A stretch of DNA of 34,020 nt. Origin: Bacteroidales bacterium. GTDB taxonomy: Bacteria > Bacteroidota > Bacteroidia > Bacteroidales > PUMT01. The notes under the pieces were generated by a model. That model was not told the origin of the DNA. It made no database searches and saw nothing but the letters and a program-made list of their open reading frames with translations. Below are positions 1 through 7,052 of this stretch, piece by piece (position 1 is the first letter of the stretch; each line of letters starts with the position of its first letter). The stretch covers positions 1 through 34,020 of the forward strand of contig SKND01000149.1 in the NCBI GenBank assembly GCA_007120695.1, in the 5' to 3' direction. The position numbers were made by a program, and so were the translations under genes.

Positions 1-557
1 CTGAGGGAGATAAAGCCAATGTAGTGCTTCCCGACGGCAGGAAGGGAACTGTGTTTTCAGAAGATATCGCCCCATTCGACCTGTGGAGAAACAATATAAA
101 GCCTCTTCCCGAAAAGATCACTGAAACAGCGATGACCATGAACGGGTTCCCTTACCTCTGGGGAGGAACATCAGTCAAGGGTATTGACTGCAGTGGTTTT
201 ACAAGAATAGTTTTTTTCCTTAACGGACTGGTAATTTCGAGGGATGCATCACTTCAGGCCAGGTTTGGGCAGGAACTGGAAGTAAATAACGGATGGGAAG
301 TTTACAGGCCGGGAGATCTTTTGTTTTTCAGAGGTGATCCTGACGGGGCGCCAGGTTCTCCGGTTATTCATGTTGGTTTATATACCGGAGATTCCGAGTA
401 TATTCATGCATCGGGGATGGTTAAGATCAATAGTCTTGACAGCAACAGAATGAATTATGATGAATACAGGCATTCAACCCTCCAGAGCGCAAGGAGGATT
501 ACACCTGCCTTTTATGGAGAAGGTAATGTGCCTGTGGCAGATCATAGCTGGTATTAA
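1..557 (+). CDS. NlpC/P60 family cysteine endopeptidase, C-terminal part (cut by window edge)
   Basis: The reading frame is open to the left edge of the window, so the N-terminus (in this family usually bacterial SH3 domains after a signal peptide) is missing; the GTG at 24 is only an internal codon. The visible part is a complete NlpC/P60 (C40) domain: YLWGGTS, then GIDCSGF with the nucleophile Cys, then IHVGLY with the catalytic His, then YIHASG with the third polar residue. These enzymes cleave the gamma-D-Glu-L-diamino acid bond in murein peptides, usually in the periplasm or at the cell surface. The neighbour 20 bases downstream is a dipeptide epimerase for L-Ala-D-Glu, the product of such cleavage, and the same gene pair is known from Bacteroides (BT_1314/BT_1313 type). 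The domain call is firm; exact substrate and location are inferred. Confidence 0.9.
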   Translation, partial: EGDKANVVLPDGRKGTVFSEDIAPFDLWRNNIKPLPEKITETAMTMNGFPYLWGGTSVKGIDCSGFTRIVFFLNGLVISRDASLQARFGQELEVNNGWEVYRPGDLLFFRGDPDGAPGSPVIHVGLYTGDSEYIHASGMVKINSLDSNRMNYDEYRHSTLQSARRITPAFYGEGNVPVADHSWY

Positions 558-576
558 ACTCAAAAATTTCACGATA

Positions 577-1728
577 ATGGAATCCAGAAGAAACTTTTTG
601 AGAAAAGCAGGATTGCTGGCAGGGTCGGCAATCATTGGAACTAAACTGTCAGGTCTATACGGGAAGAGCCTCCCGGGAATCCGGAGCAGCAAAAAACTAA
701 CTCTCAGGTTCAAACCTTTTGAGGTAAGGCTGAAGCATGTCTTTACGCTTGCAGCAGGAAGCCGTACTACTACTCCCGTCGTTTTAACAGAGATCGGTTA
801 TGATGGAATTACAGGTTACGGAGAGGCTTCCATGCCGCCATACCTGGGTGAAAATCATGATACTGTTATTAACTTTCTCAACAAGGTTGACCTGTCCCGT
901 TTCAACGATCCTTTTCTTTTTGATGATATATTAACATACACCGACTCAATTGCTCCGGGTAATTATGCTGCCAAAGCCTCTGTTGATATAGCACTGCATG
1001 ACCTGGCAGGGAAACTGCTGGGCCAGCCCTGGTACAGGATATGGGGCTTCAACAGTTCAGAAACACCTTACACATCATATACTATAGGTATTGACACTCC
1101 TGATGTTGTAAGGGAAAAGACAAGGGAAGCATCAGGGTACAGGATGCTTAAAGTCAAACTGGGACTTGACAGCGACAAGGAGATGATAGAAACAATACGC
1201 TCAATAACAAATACTCCCATTTGCGTTGATGTTAACCAGGGGTGGAAAGACCGGGAGAAGGCACTTGAGATGATCCATTGGCTGGATGAGAGGGGTGTAG
1301 TATTTATCGAACAACCTATGCCTAAAGAGGCTGTTGAAGACATGGCATGGCTGACAGAAAGAAGCCCCCTTCCCACAATGGCAGATGAGGCACTGCAGGG
1401 CCCGGCAGATATCGGGAAAGTTTATGGAGTGTATGATGGTATAAATATAAAATTGATGAAAGCCGGAGGGATGCGTGCGGCACACAAGATGATCAGTACT
1501 GCCAGATCTCTCGGAATGAAAGTTATGATTGGGTGCATGATTGAAAGTTCCTGCGCGGTGACAGCGGCAGCACAGCTTTCACCTTCAGTTGACTGGGCAG
1601 ACCTTGACGGAAACCTGCTGATAAATAATGACCTTTTTGACGGTATCAGAATAAGGGATGGCAAGGTAACTATCCCGGAAAGGCCAGGAATAGGTGTTAT
1701 ACCGCTGGAGGATTATTATCAGCTTTAG
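577..1728 (+). CDS. L-Ala-D/L-Glu epimerase (dipeptide epimerase), enolase superfamily, with twin-arginine leader
   Basis: This 383-aa member of the muconate-lactonizing/enolase superfamily converts L-Ala-D-Glu to L-Ala-L-Glu for murein peptide recycling. Seen in the sequence: the KxK base motif (LKVKLG, K192/K194), metal ligands D218 (VDVNQGW), E245 (FIEQPMP) and D270 (MADEA), and the second base K292 (IKLMKAGG). The start is placed at ATG 577 because it gives MESRRNFLRKAGLLAGSA, a Tat-like leader; the in-frame ATG at 457 would run far back into the upstream gene. It lies 20 bases after the NlpC/P60 gene, so the two are probably co-transcribed. The twin-arginine leader implies export of the folded enzyme, which is odd because the E. 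coli enzyme YcjG is cytoplasmic. The family call is firm; dipeptide specificity rests on context and motif spacing. Confidence 0.9.
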   Translation: MESRRNFLRKAGLLAGSAIIGTKLSGLYGKSLPGIRSSKKLTLRFKPFEVRLKHVFTLAAGSRTTTPVVLTEIGYDGITGYGEASMPPYLGENHDTVINFLNKVDLSRFNDPFLFDDILTYTDSIAPGNYAAKASVDIALHDLAGKLLGQPWYRIWGFNSSETPYTSYTIGIDTPDVVREKTREASGYRMLKVKLGLDSDKEMIETIRSITNTPICVDVNQGWKDREKALEMIHWLDERGVVFIEQPMPKEAVEDMAWLTERSPLPTMADEALQGPADIGKVYGVYDGINIKLMKAGGMRAAHKMISTARSLGMKVMIGCMIESSCAVTAAAQLSPSVDWADLDGNLLINNDLFDGIRIRDGKVTIPERPGIGVIPLEDYYQL

Positions 1729-1842
1729 CACCCGTTCATAGCCGGGCAGACCGGAATTCCTGCGGGACAGTCTCCCGGACCTGAAGCGGGGGTGACTCAG
1801 CCGGTAAACCGAAGTTAAAAAAAGAGTAACTCCAAAATACAA

Positions 1843-2853
1843 ATGACTATGAAAAGAAAAGCACAAAGAATCAGACTCGGATTGTTTATTATGATTAGCT
1901 CCGCTTTCCTGTTGCTGATACTGGGGCTGTTCACGGCACGGAACCTTTTTGAGCAGAAAGATGTCTATTATGTTGCATACAAAGACATCTCTGTCAGCGG
2001 ACTTGAGGTTGGAAGTCCCGTCAAATATATGGGAATTAATGTCGGATCAATTGCAAGTATCAGTATAGATCAGGAGGATGTCAGTTCGATTATAGTGCAA
2101 TTATCGCTTGATACCGGCACACCGGTGAAAGAAGATGCGGTAGCCGATATAGTGGCAATTGGAATAACCGGGCTCAAAACAATTGAGATAAGGGGAGGCA
2201 GCCAGGAGGCCGATTTTCTTGAACCGGAAGAGTATATTGAATCCGGATCAACTATGGCTGCTGATATAACCGGAAAGGCCGAAGTAATAGCATTCAAGGT
2301 GGAGGAGATACTGAACAACCTGCAGGTATTTACCAGGCCTGAAAATCTTAACAACTTTACAGAGGCTGCATCAGATTTTTCCGGTCTGGCAAACAATGCA
2401 GAAAATACCCTTGCCAGCCTGGATCAGATAATTGCCGAGAACAGGCAGGAAATAAGGAATACATCTGTTGCTGTTAATAATATAACAGAGCGGCTTGAAC
2501 ACTCATCTGGAGATATGGCATCAGCAATTGCAAGGTTCAACGAGATAATGCAGGGCGAAGATATTACAGAAGTGCTGAGCAACCTCAGAGATATCTCTCT
2601 CTCGGTAAGGGAAGCAAACATGAAGGAGCTGATCGAAAATCTTGCTGCGGCTACAATGCAGACTCAGGGACTTTTACTAAAGCTGGACTCAGATTTTGAT
2701 GAGAGCAGCCGGCATCTTAATCACAACCTTATATTACTCCAGCATACCCTGGAAAATCTAAATGAGGCATCACGAAAAATCAATACCAATCCATCAGTAC
2801 TGATTCGGGGTCAGAGAACCAGAAACCTGCCTGACAAGGATTTAAGGAATTAA
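1843..2853 (+). CDS. MCE-domain (MlaD-like) lipid transport substrate-binding protein
   Basis: The 336-aa protein has one N-terminal membrane anchor (about residues 12-32), then a single MCE domain (about 40-118; YKDISVSGLEVGSPVKYMGI is typical), then a long Ser/Asn/Glu-rich helical tail without further MCE repeats. MlaD proteins form periplasmic hexamers that bind phospholipid for an inner-membrane ABC transporter. It opens a four-gene cluster with a PqiC-like lipoprotein, a permease and an ATPase, all on the plus strand with short gaps, which supports an MCE transporter. Two ATGs lie close together (1843 and 1849) and either could be the start. The helical tail may reach across the periplasm, as in PqiB/YebT, but this is inference. 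Transport direction cannot be read from the sequence. Confidence 0.9.
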   Translation: MTMKRKAQRIRLGLFIMISSAFLLLILGLFTARNLFEQKDVYYVAYKDISVSGLEVGSPVKYMGINVGSIASISIDQEDVSSIIVQLSLDTGTPVKEDAVADIVAIGITGLKTIEIRGGSQEADFLEPEEYIESGSTMAADITGKAEVIAFKVEEILNNLQVFTRPENLNNFTEAASDFSGLANNAENTLASLDQIIAENRQEIRNTSVAVNNITERLEHSSGDMASAIARFNEIMQGEDITEVLSNLRDISLSVREANMKELIENLAAATMQTQGLLLKLDSDFDESSRHLNHNLILLQHTLENLNEASRKINTNPSVLIRGQRTRNLPDKDLRN

Positions 2854-2909
2854 TTCATAAATTCATAACATGGTTTACACTTTATTTAAAAAGAATAAAA
2901 ACTGATCAA

Positions 2910-3512
2910 ATGGTACAAAGAATAGTTATTTTCGCATTGCTGGGTTCATTAATACTTACCGGATGTCTGACCCGGAAACCGGAGACTACCAGACACTACA
3001 TTCTGGAATACCCGGCAGGTTATGAGACTGTTCCTGTAAGTAAAATAGCTGACAGGTCATGCCTGATAATGCCGGCAGAGGTTTATCCGGCATTTGCAAC
3101 ACACCAGATAGCTTTAAGGGAAAGCAGTAATGAAATACGGTACTTTGCACTTAATGTCTGGGCAGTAAGGCCGGAACAAAGTATCACAAACATGGTAACC
3201 GAATTCCTCCTTAAGCACAATGTGTTTCAATCTGTGTATGCCCCCGCCATAATCAGGGAAACAGATTTCAGCCTCAAAACAACTGTTTACCGGCTTGAAG
3301 TAATTACTGAAAACAGAGATTACTTTGCGAATCTCGAAGTTGAATTCATGTTAATCAATAATCTTGACGGTCAGATAACCGATGTTCACAGAGCCAGCCG
3401 GAAAGTGGAGCTGGAGGACAGGGACCTCAACCTCTATGCGGCTGCCATTAGCAGGATGCTAATAGAAGAGCTGTCAGTATTCACAAAATCATTTACTGAA
3501 ATCCTGAATTAA
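2910..3512 (+). CDS. PqiC-like ABC transport auxiliary lipoprotein
   Basis: The 200-aa lipoprotein has a short leader ending in the lipobox LTGC (Cys19). The rest resembles the ABC_trans_aux (PqiC/YmbA, DUF330) family: an early HYILEYP strand, a central region beginning at residue 85 or so (WAVRPEQSITNMVTEFLL) and a C-terminal helix that ends in a lysine-poor tail. In E. coli, PqiC is the outer-membrane lipoprotein partner of the MCE protein PqiB. Its position between the MCE protein and the permease makes the same role likely here: the outer-membrane end of the lipid bridge or shuttle. The family assignment rests on pattern and context rather than a profile search. Confidence 0.75.
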   Translation: MVQRIVIFALLGSLILTGCLTRKPETTRHYILEYPAGYETVPVSKIADRSCLIMPAEVYPAFATHQIALRESSNEIRYFALNVWAVRPEQSITNMVTEFLLKHNVFQSVYAPAIIRETDFSLKTTVYRLEVITENRDYFANLEVEFMLINNLDGQITDVHRASRKVELEDRDLNLYAAAISRMLIEELSVFTKSFTEILN

Positions 3513-3554
3513 TTATAATCCTGAATTAACTGAAAAAAGCAATTACAAGAACCA

Positions 3555-4694
3555 ATGAAGTATTCCAGAATAAATACACCCGGCAAGGTATTGCAATCAG
3601 GAACAGTCAGTTGCCGGCTGCAGGACAGCATCCTGGTAATATCAGGAAGTCTGAGGATTTCTGGTTCGGCCGGGTTTGTCAAAACAATTATTAAAGAGAT
3701 TGCACATATTGAGACAAATGTTACCGCTATTAACATCGACGAACTTGAAGATATTGACAGTGCGGGAGTTATAACACTTTTTTATCTCAAGGAAAAACTT
3801 ACCCGTAAAAGCCGGGAAATAAGCATTGAAGGCGGTAACAGCACCATAAGGAAAAAGATCAGCCTTTTTGCTCCCGATACCACAAAAAAGGAGGAAACTC
3901 CTGCTAAACCGGGTTTAGCAGAGACAATAGGCACAGGTGCCCACAGATTTTTCAAAGAATATGTTTTCGGGTTTACGGTACTTGCAGCAGATGTTTTTTA
4001 CTGGTCAGTGGCAGACCTTTTCAGGAAAAAATCCAGGAGGAAGGGTGAATTTTCCAAACAGGCACTGAAAATAGGTGCCAACGCTGCAATGATAGTGGTT
4101 TTTATGTCGTTCGCGATCGGACTGGTACTGGCAGTTCAGTCGGGGGGACAATTACGGACTTTCGGAGCTAACATATACATTGTTGACCTGACGGTTATTG
4201 CAATCATGAGCCAGATGGGCCCCCTGATAACGGCAATCCTGGTGGCCGGGAGGAGCGGCTCATCAATAGCGGCTGAAATCGCTACCATGAAAGTCACCTC
4301 TGAGCTGGATGCGCTCAAAACAATGGGACTCGATCCTGTACGCTTTGTAGTTGTACCAAAACTGTATGCCGCCCTGTTTACGCTGCCTTTCCTGATAATA
4401 CTGGCCAATGTTGCCGGGATAGCCGGCGGAGCTGTAGCAGCTTATTACAATCTTGACATTACACCCGAGATATTTTTCAACCGGATGGGAAGTATCATGA
4501 AGAATAAAGATCTTCTCACGGGTTTTGTCAAAAGCCAGGTTTATGCAAGCATAATAGTACTGACGGGCAGTTTTTACGGATTTAGTGTAGAACGCGGAGC
4601 AGAAGGTGTCGGCCGGGTAACAACACATGCCGTGGTAGTTGCAATTTCACTGGTCGTACTGGCAGACAGCGCTATGGGATTAATATTTTACTGA
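3555..4694 (+). CDS. STAS-MlaE fusion: lipid ABC transporter permease
   Basis: The 379-aa protein has an N-terminal soluble domain of about 100 residues ending in DIDSAGVITLFYLKEKL, the pattern of a STAS (MlaB-like) domain. An MlaE permease follows from about residue 115, with several hydrophobic helices and the MlaE signatures MSQMGPLITAILVAGRSGS and MKVTSELDALKTMG. In E. coli, MlaB is a separate STAS protein that binds the ATPase MlaF; here that function appears fused to the permease. The ATPase gene follows 78 bases later. The protein should sit in the inner membrane and form the transport path with the MCE protein. The fusion is seen directly as one uninterrupted frame and is known in other bacteria. 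Confidence 0.9.
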   Translation: MKYSRINTPGKVLQSGTVSCRLQDSILVISGSLRISGSAGFVKTIIKEIAHIETNVTAINIDELEDIDSAGVITLFYLKEKLTRKSREISIEGGNSTIRKKISLFAPDTTKKEETPAKPGLAETIGTGAHRFFKEYVFGFTVLAADVFYWSVADLFRKKSRRKGEFSKQALKIGANAAMIVVFMSFAIGLVLAVQSGGQLRTFGANIYIVDLTVIAIMSQMGPLITAILVAGRSGSSIAAEIATMKVTSELDALKTMGLDPVRFVVVPKLYAALFTLPFLIILANVAGIAGGAVAAYYNLDITPEIFFNRMGSIMKNKDLLTGFVKSQVYASIIVLTGSFYGFSVERGAEGVGRVTTHAVVVAISLVVLADSAMGLIFY

Positions 4695-4772
4695 TATGCT
4701 CGTCCGGGTTCAGCAACAGCTCCTGACAGTTATGCCGTATATGGATATATTAAAACAAGCTGATCAAAAGAA

Positions 4773-5534
4773 ATGGAAAAAGTAATTGAAGTAAAGCGGT
4801 TATTTGCAGGTTTCGACGGAATTGAAATTCTTTCAGATGTCTCCTTTTCTGCCTCCAAGGGAGAGGTAACGGCAATAATCGGCGGAAGCGGATCAGGCAA
4901 GACAACAATTCTGAAGCATCTTCTCGGATTATATGATATTCAGCGGGGATCTGTTTCTGTACTGGGACAAGACCTTTCCCTTCTTACTGAAAAAGAGATG
5001 AATAACCTTTATCTCCAGATGGGTGTGTTTTACCAGGACGGAGCCCTGCTTAATTCCCTCACGGTGGCGGAAAATATCGCCCTGCCACTTCAGCAGCAAA
5101 GCAACCTTCCGGATAACCTGATAGAGGAGATAGTAAGGATGAAACTGGGACTTGTGAACCTGGAGGAAGCATACCGCCTTTATCCATCCCAGCTAAGCGG
5201 AGGCATGCTGAAAAGGGCAGCACTTGCAAGGGCCATAGCAATGGACCCGCCCCTTCTCTTTTGCGACGAACCAGGCGCAGGACTTGATCCCGTCTCACTC
5301 GAATCGCTCGATCACCTGATCATCAACCTGAAGAATCTTCTGGGTATGTCGATTGTAATAATAACCCATGAAGTGTCGAGCATCCTTCGGATAGCAAACC
5401 ATATTGTATATCTGGACAAAGGGGTAGTAGTATTTGAAGGCTCAACTGCTGAAGCCATTGATTCTGAGATTACTGAGCTGAATGACTTTTTCTCAGCCAT
5501 ACTGAACAATCCTTACAAAACTTCGCGAAGTTAA
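4773..5534 (+). CDS. MlaF-like ABC transporter ATP-binding protein
   Basis: The 253-aa ATPase has a complete motif set: Walker A GGSGSGKT (37-44), Q-loop FYQDG (Q88), signature LSGGM (141-145), Walker B LLFCDEP (161-167), D-loop GLDP and switch His199. The LSGGMLKR form of the signature and the FYQDGALL Q-loop are typical of the MlaF/Mkl branch that energises MCE transporters. It is the last gene of the MCE cluster, and the stop codon sits inside the palindrome AACTTCGCGAAGTT. It is cytoplasmic and works with the STAS-MlaE permease upstream. No MlaC or MlaA homologue is present in the window, so any such partners are either elsewhere or unnecessary. Confidence 0.93.
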   Translation: MEKVIEVKRLFAGFDGIEILSDVSFSASKGEVTAIIGGSGSGKTTILKHLLGLYDIQRGSVSVLGQDLSLLTEKEMNNLYLQMGVFYQDGALLNSLTVAENIALPLQQQSNLPDNLIEEIVRMKLGLVNLEEAYRLYPSQLSGGMLKRAALARAIAMDPPLLFCDEPGAGLDPVSLESLDHLIINLKNLLGMSIVIITHEVSSILRIANHIVYLDKGVVVFEGSTAEAIDSEITELNDFFSAILNNPYKTSRS

Positions 5535-5560
5535 TTTCTTCCCTTACGGGGAATTTTTAT
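5519..5560 (+). terminator. possible terminator after the MCE operon
   Basis: A perfect palindrome AACTTCGCGAAGTT (5519-5532) overlaps the stop codon. It is followed by a second small inverted repeat, TTCCC-N5-GGGAA (about 5539-5553), directly before TTTTTAT. The second stem has only 5 bp, so this is a weak intrinsic terminator candidate at best. Confidence 0.35.
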
Positions 5561-5659
5561 TATATTGCCCCCACATTCAGGCCGGGCTGAAACCAACCTG
5601 TTTGCCAATGAATGTAAATCGTTATACTGAACTTAATCAAACAGAACCAAAATCCCGAT

Positions 5660-6940
5660 ATGACCCTCAACTATATATGGATAGGTTTCTTTCTCGTTGC
5701 TATGATAGTCGCCCTCCTGAGGGTCATCGGTTACATGCTTGGAGGGTATCTTGAGCCGATCCTGGGATATGCGTTTACCAGCGCCGACAGGGATGTATTT
5801 ATTGCAATAGTTGAGAGCACCTTCGAAATGGCAGAAGTCAGCGTTAACATAGCCATATACCTTATTGGAGTAATGGCGCTGTGGCTAGGTATCATGAAGA
5901 TTGGTGAAAAGGGAGGCGCCGTTAACGGCATGACACGACTGGCCATGCCGTTTTTCAAACGAATATTCCCAGAGCTGCCTGCCGGGCATCCGGCATTCGG
6001 GTCAATGACAATGAATATCTGCGCAAATATGCTCGGGCTGGACAACGCTGCCACACCACTCGGGATCAAGGCTATGCAGGAATTACAGGAGGCAAACCCT
6101 GACAAGACAAAGGCATCGGACTCACAGATCATGTTCATTGTACTCAATACCAGCGGACTGACCCTTATTCCTGTTTCGGTAATGGCCATCAGGGCCGCGA
6201 TGGGAGCCGCTAATCCTGCCGATATATTCCTGCCCATCATGCTTACGACATTTTTCTCAACTTTAGCAGGCCTGCTTATAGTTTCGGTAATCCAGAGGAT
6301 CAACCTGTTTAACCGGGTTGTACTGGGCTATGTTGGCGGACTATCTATAATTATTGGACTTATTATCTGGCTGTTCAGCAACATGGCGTCAGCTACAATA
6401 GGTGTGGCCTCAACTTTTGCGGGTAACCTGATGCTATTCCTGATCATAATCCTTTTCATTTTGCTGGCATGGAGAAAAAAAGTGAATGTCTACGAACAGT
6501 TTATTGAAGGTGCAAAAGAGGGTTTTCATGTAGCCGTAAAGATAATTCCCTACCTGGTAGCAATGCTCGTGGCGATAGGTGTTCTGAGGGCGTCCGGGGC
6601 TCTCGACATACTTGTTGCGGCGATCGGGGGGTTTGTCGGTCTTTTTGGAGTGGACAGTGAATTTGTCGGTGCACTTCCCACTGCATTCATGAAACCGCTT
6701 AGCGGCAGCGGGGCCAGGGGGATGATGATTGAGGCTTTCAACCATTATGGTGTCGACTCATTTGTGGGACGTATGGCAGCGACTTTTCAGGGCTCGACCG
6801 AAACAACCTTCTATACGGTAGCGGTATATTACGGAGCCATCGGGATCCGGAACACCAGGTATACTATAGGTTGCGGACTATTTGCCGATTTAACGGCGGT
6901 TATTGCGGGAATATTCATAGCAGGGCTGTTTTTTGGATAA
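5660..6940 (+). CDS. fused SpmA-SpmB spore maturation-type membrane protein (nucleoside-recognition GATE domains)
   Basis: The 426-aa polytopic protein reads as an N-terminal SpmA-like half (LGIMKIGEKGGAVNGMTRLAMPFFKRIFPE region, with NICANMLGLDNAATPLG) followed by a SpmB-like half (ALPTAFMKPLSGSGARGMM and GSTETTFYTVAVYYGAIGIRNTRY). In Bacillus, SpmA and SpmB are separate proteins affecting spore core dehydration. Bacteroidota do not sporulate, and fused homologues there have no settled function; a transport role is assumed from the nucleoside-recognition (GATE) domain. The gene stands alone, 125 bases after the MCE operon and 112 bases before the GH42 gene. The ATG at 5660 is chosen because the nearest upstream in-frame ATG (5612) is followed at once by a stop. 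Confidence 0.85.
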   Translation: MTLNYIWIGFFLVAMIVALLRVIGYMLGGYLEPILGYAFTSADRDVFIAIVESTFEMAEVSVNIAIYLIGVMALWLGIMKIGEKGGAVNGMTRLAMPFFKRIFPELPAGHPAFGSMTMNICANMLGLDNAATPLGIKAMQELQEANPDKTKASDSQIMFIVLNTSGLTLIPVSVMAIRAAMGAANPADIFLPIMLTTFFSTLAGLLIVSVIQRINLFNRVVLGYVGGLSIIIGLIIWLFSNMASATIGVASTFAGNLMLFLIIILFILLAWRKKVNVYEQFIEGAKEGFHVAVKIIPYLVAMLVAIGVLRASGALDILVAAIGGFVGLFGVDSEFVGALPTAFMKPLSGSGARGMMIEAFNHYGVDSFVGRMAATFQGSTETTFYTVAVYYGAIGIRNTRYTIGCGLFADLTAVIAGIFIAGLFFG

Positions 6941-7052
6941 TACTATCAATAATATGAATCCCCATCATAGTGTCTTATAAAATATAATGGACCATATATC
7001 CGGCAAATTATTCTTCACACTTTTTATTAACTGAACCTGTTTATTGTCTGAA

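Noticed and set aside
457-576. Upstream ATG at 457 as start of the epimerase
   Set aside because: It would overlap the NlpC/P60 gene by 101 bases and bury the twin-arginine leader; ATG 577 is far better.
1729-1842. GC-rich gap between the epimerase and MCE genes with phrases faintly like a cobalamin riboswitch core or a tRNA D-arm, plus a CGGGA-N5-TCCCG stem (1763-1777)
   Set aside because: At 114 bases it is too short for the riboswitch, lacks the conserved B12-box and has no B12 gene downstream; no tRNA cloverleaf can be completed. The stem has only 5 bp and no T-run.
5660-6940. Sporulation as a trait of the organism because of SpmA/SpmB
   Set aside because: Fused SpmAB homologues are widespread in non-sporulating Bacteroidota; no other sporulation gene is present.
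7044-7052. TTG at 7044 as start of the GH42-like gene
   Set aside because: ATG at 7053 gives a standard signal peptide start (MRSKK) and is preferred; the TTG adds only three residues.
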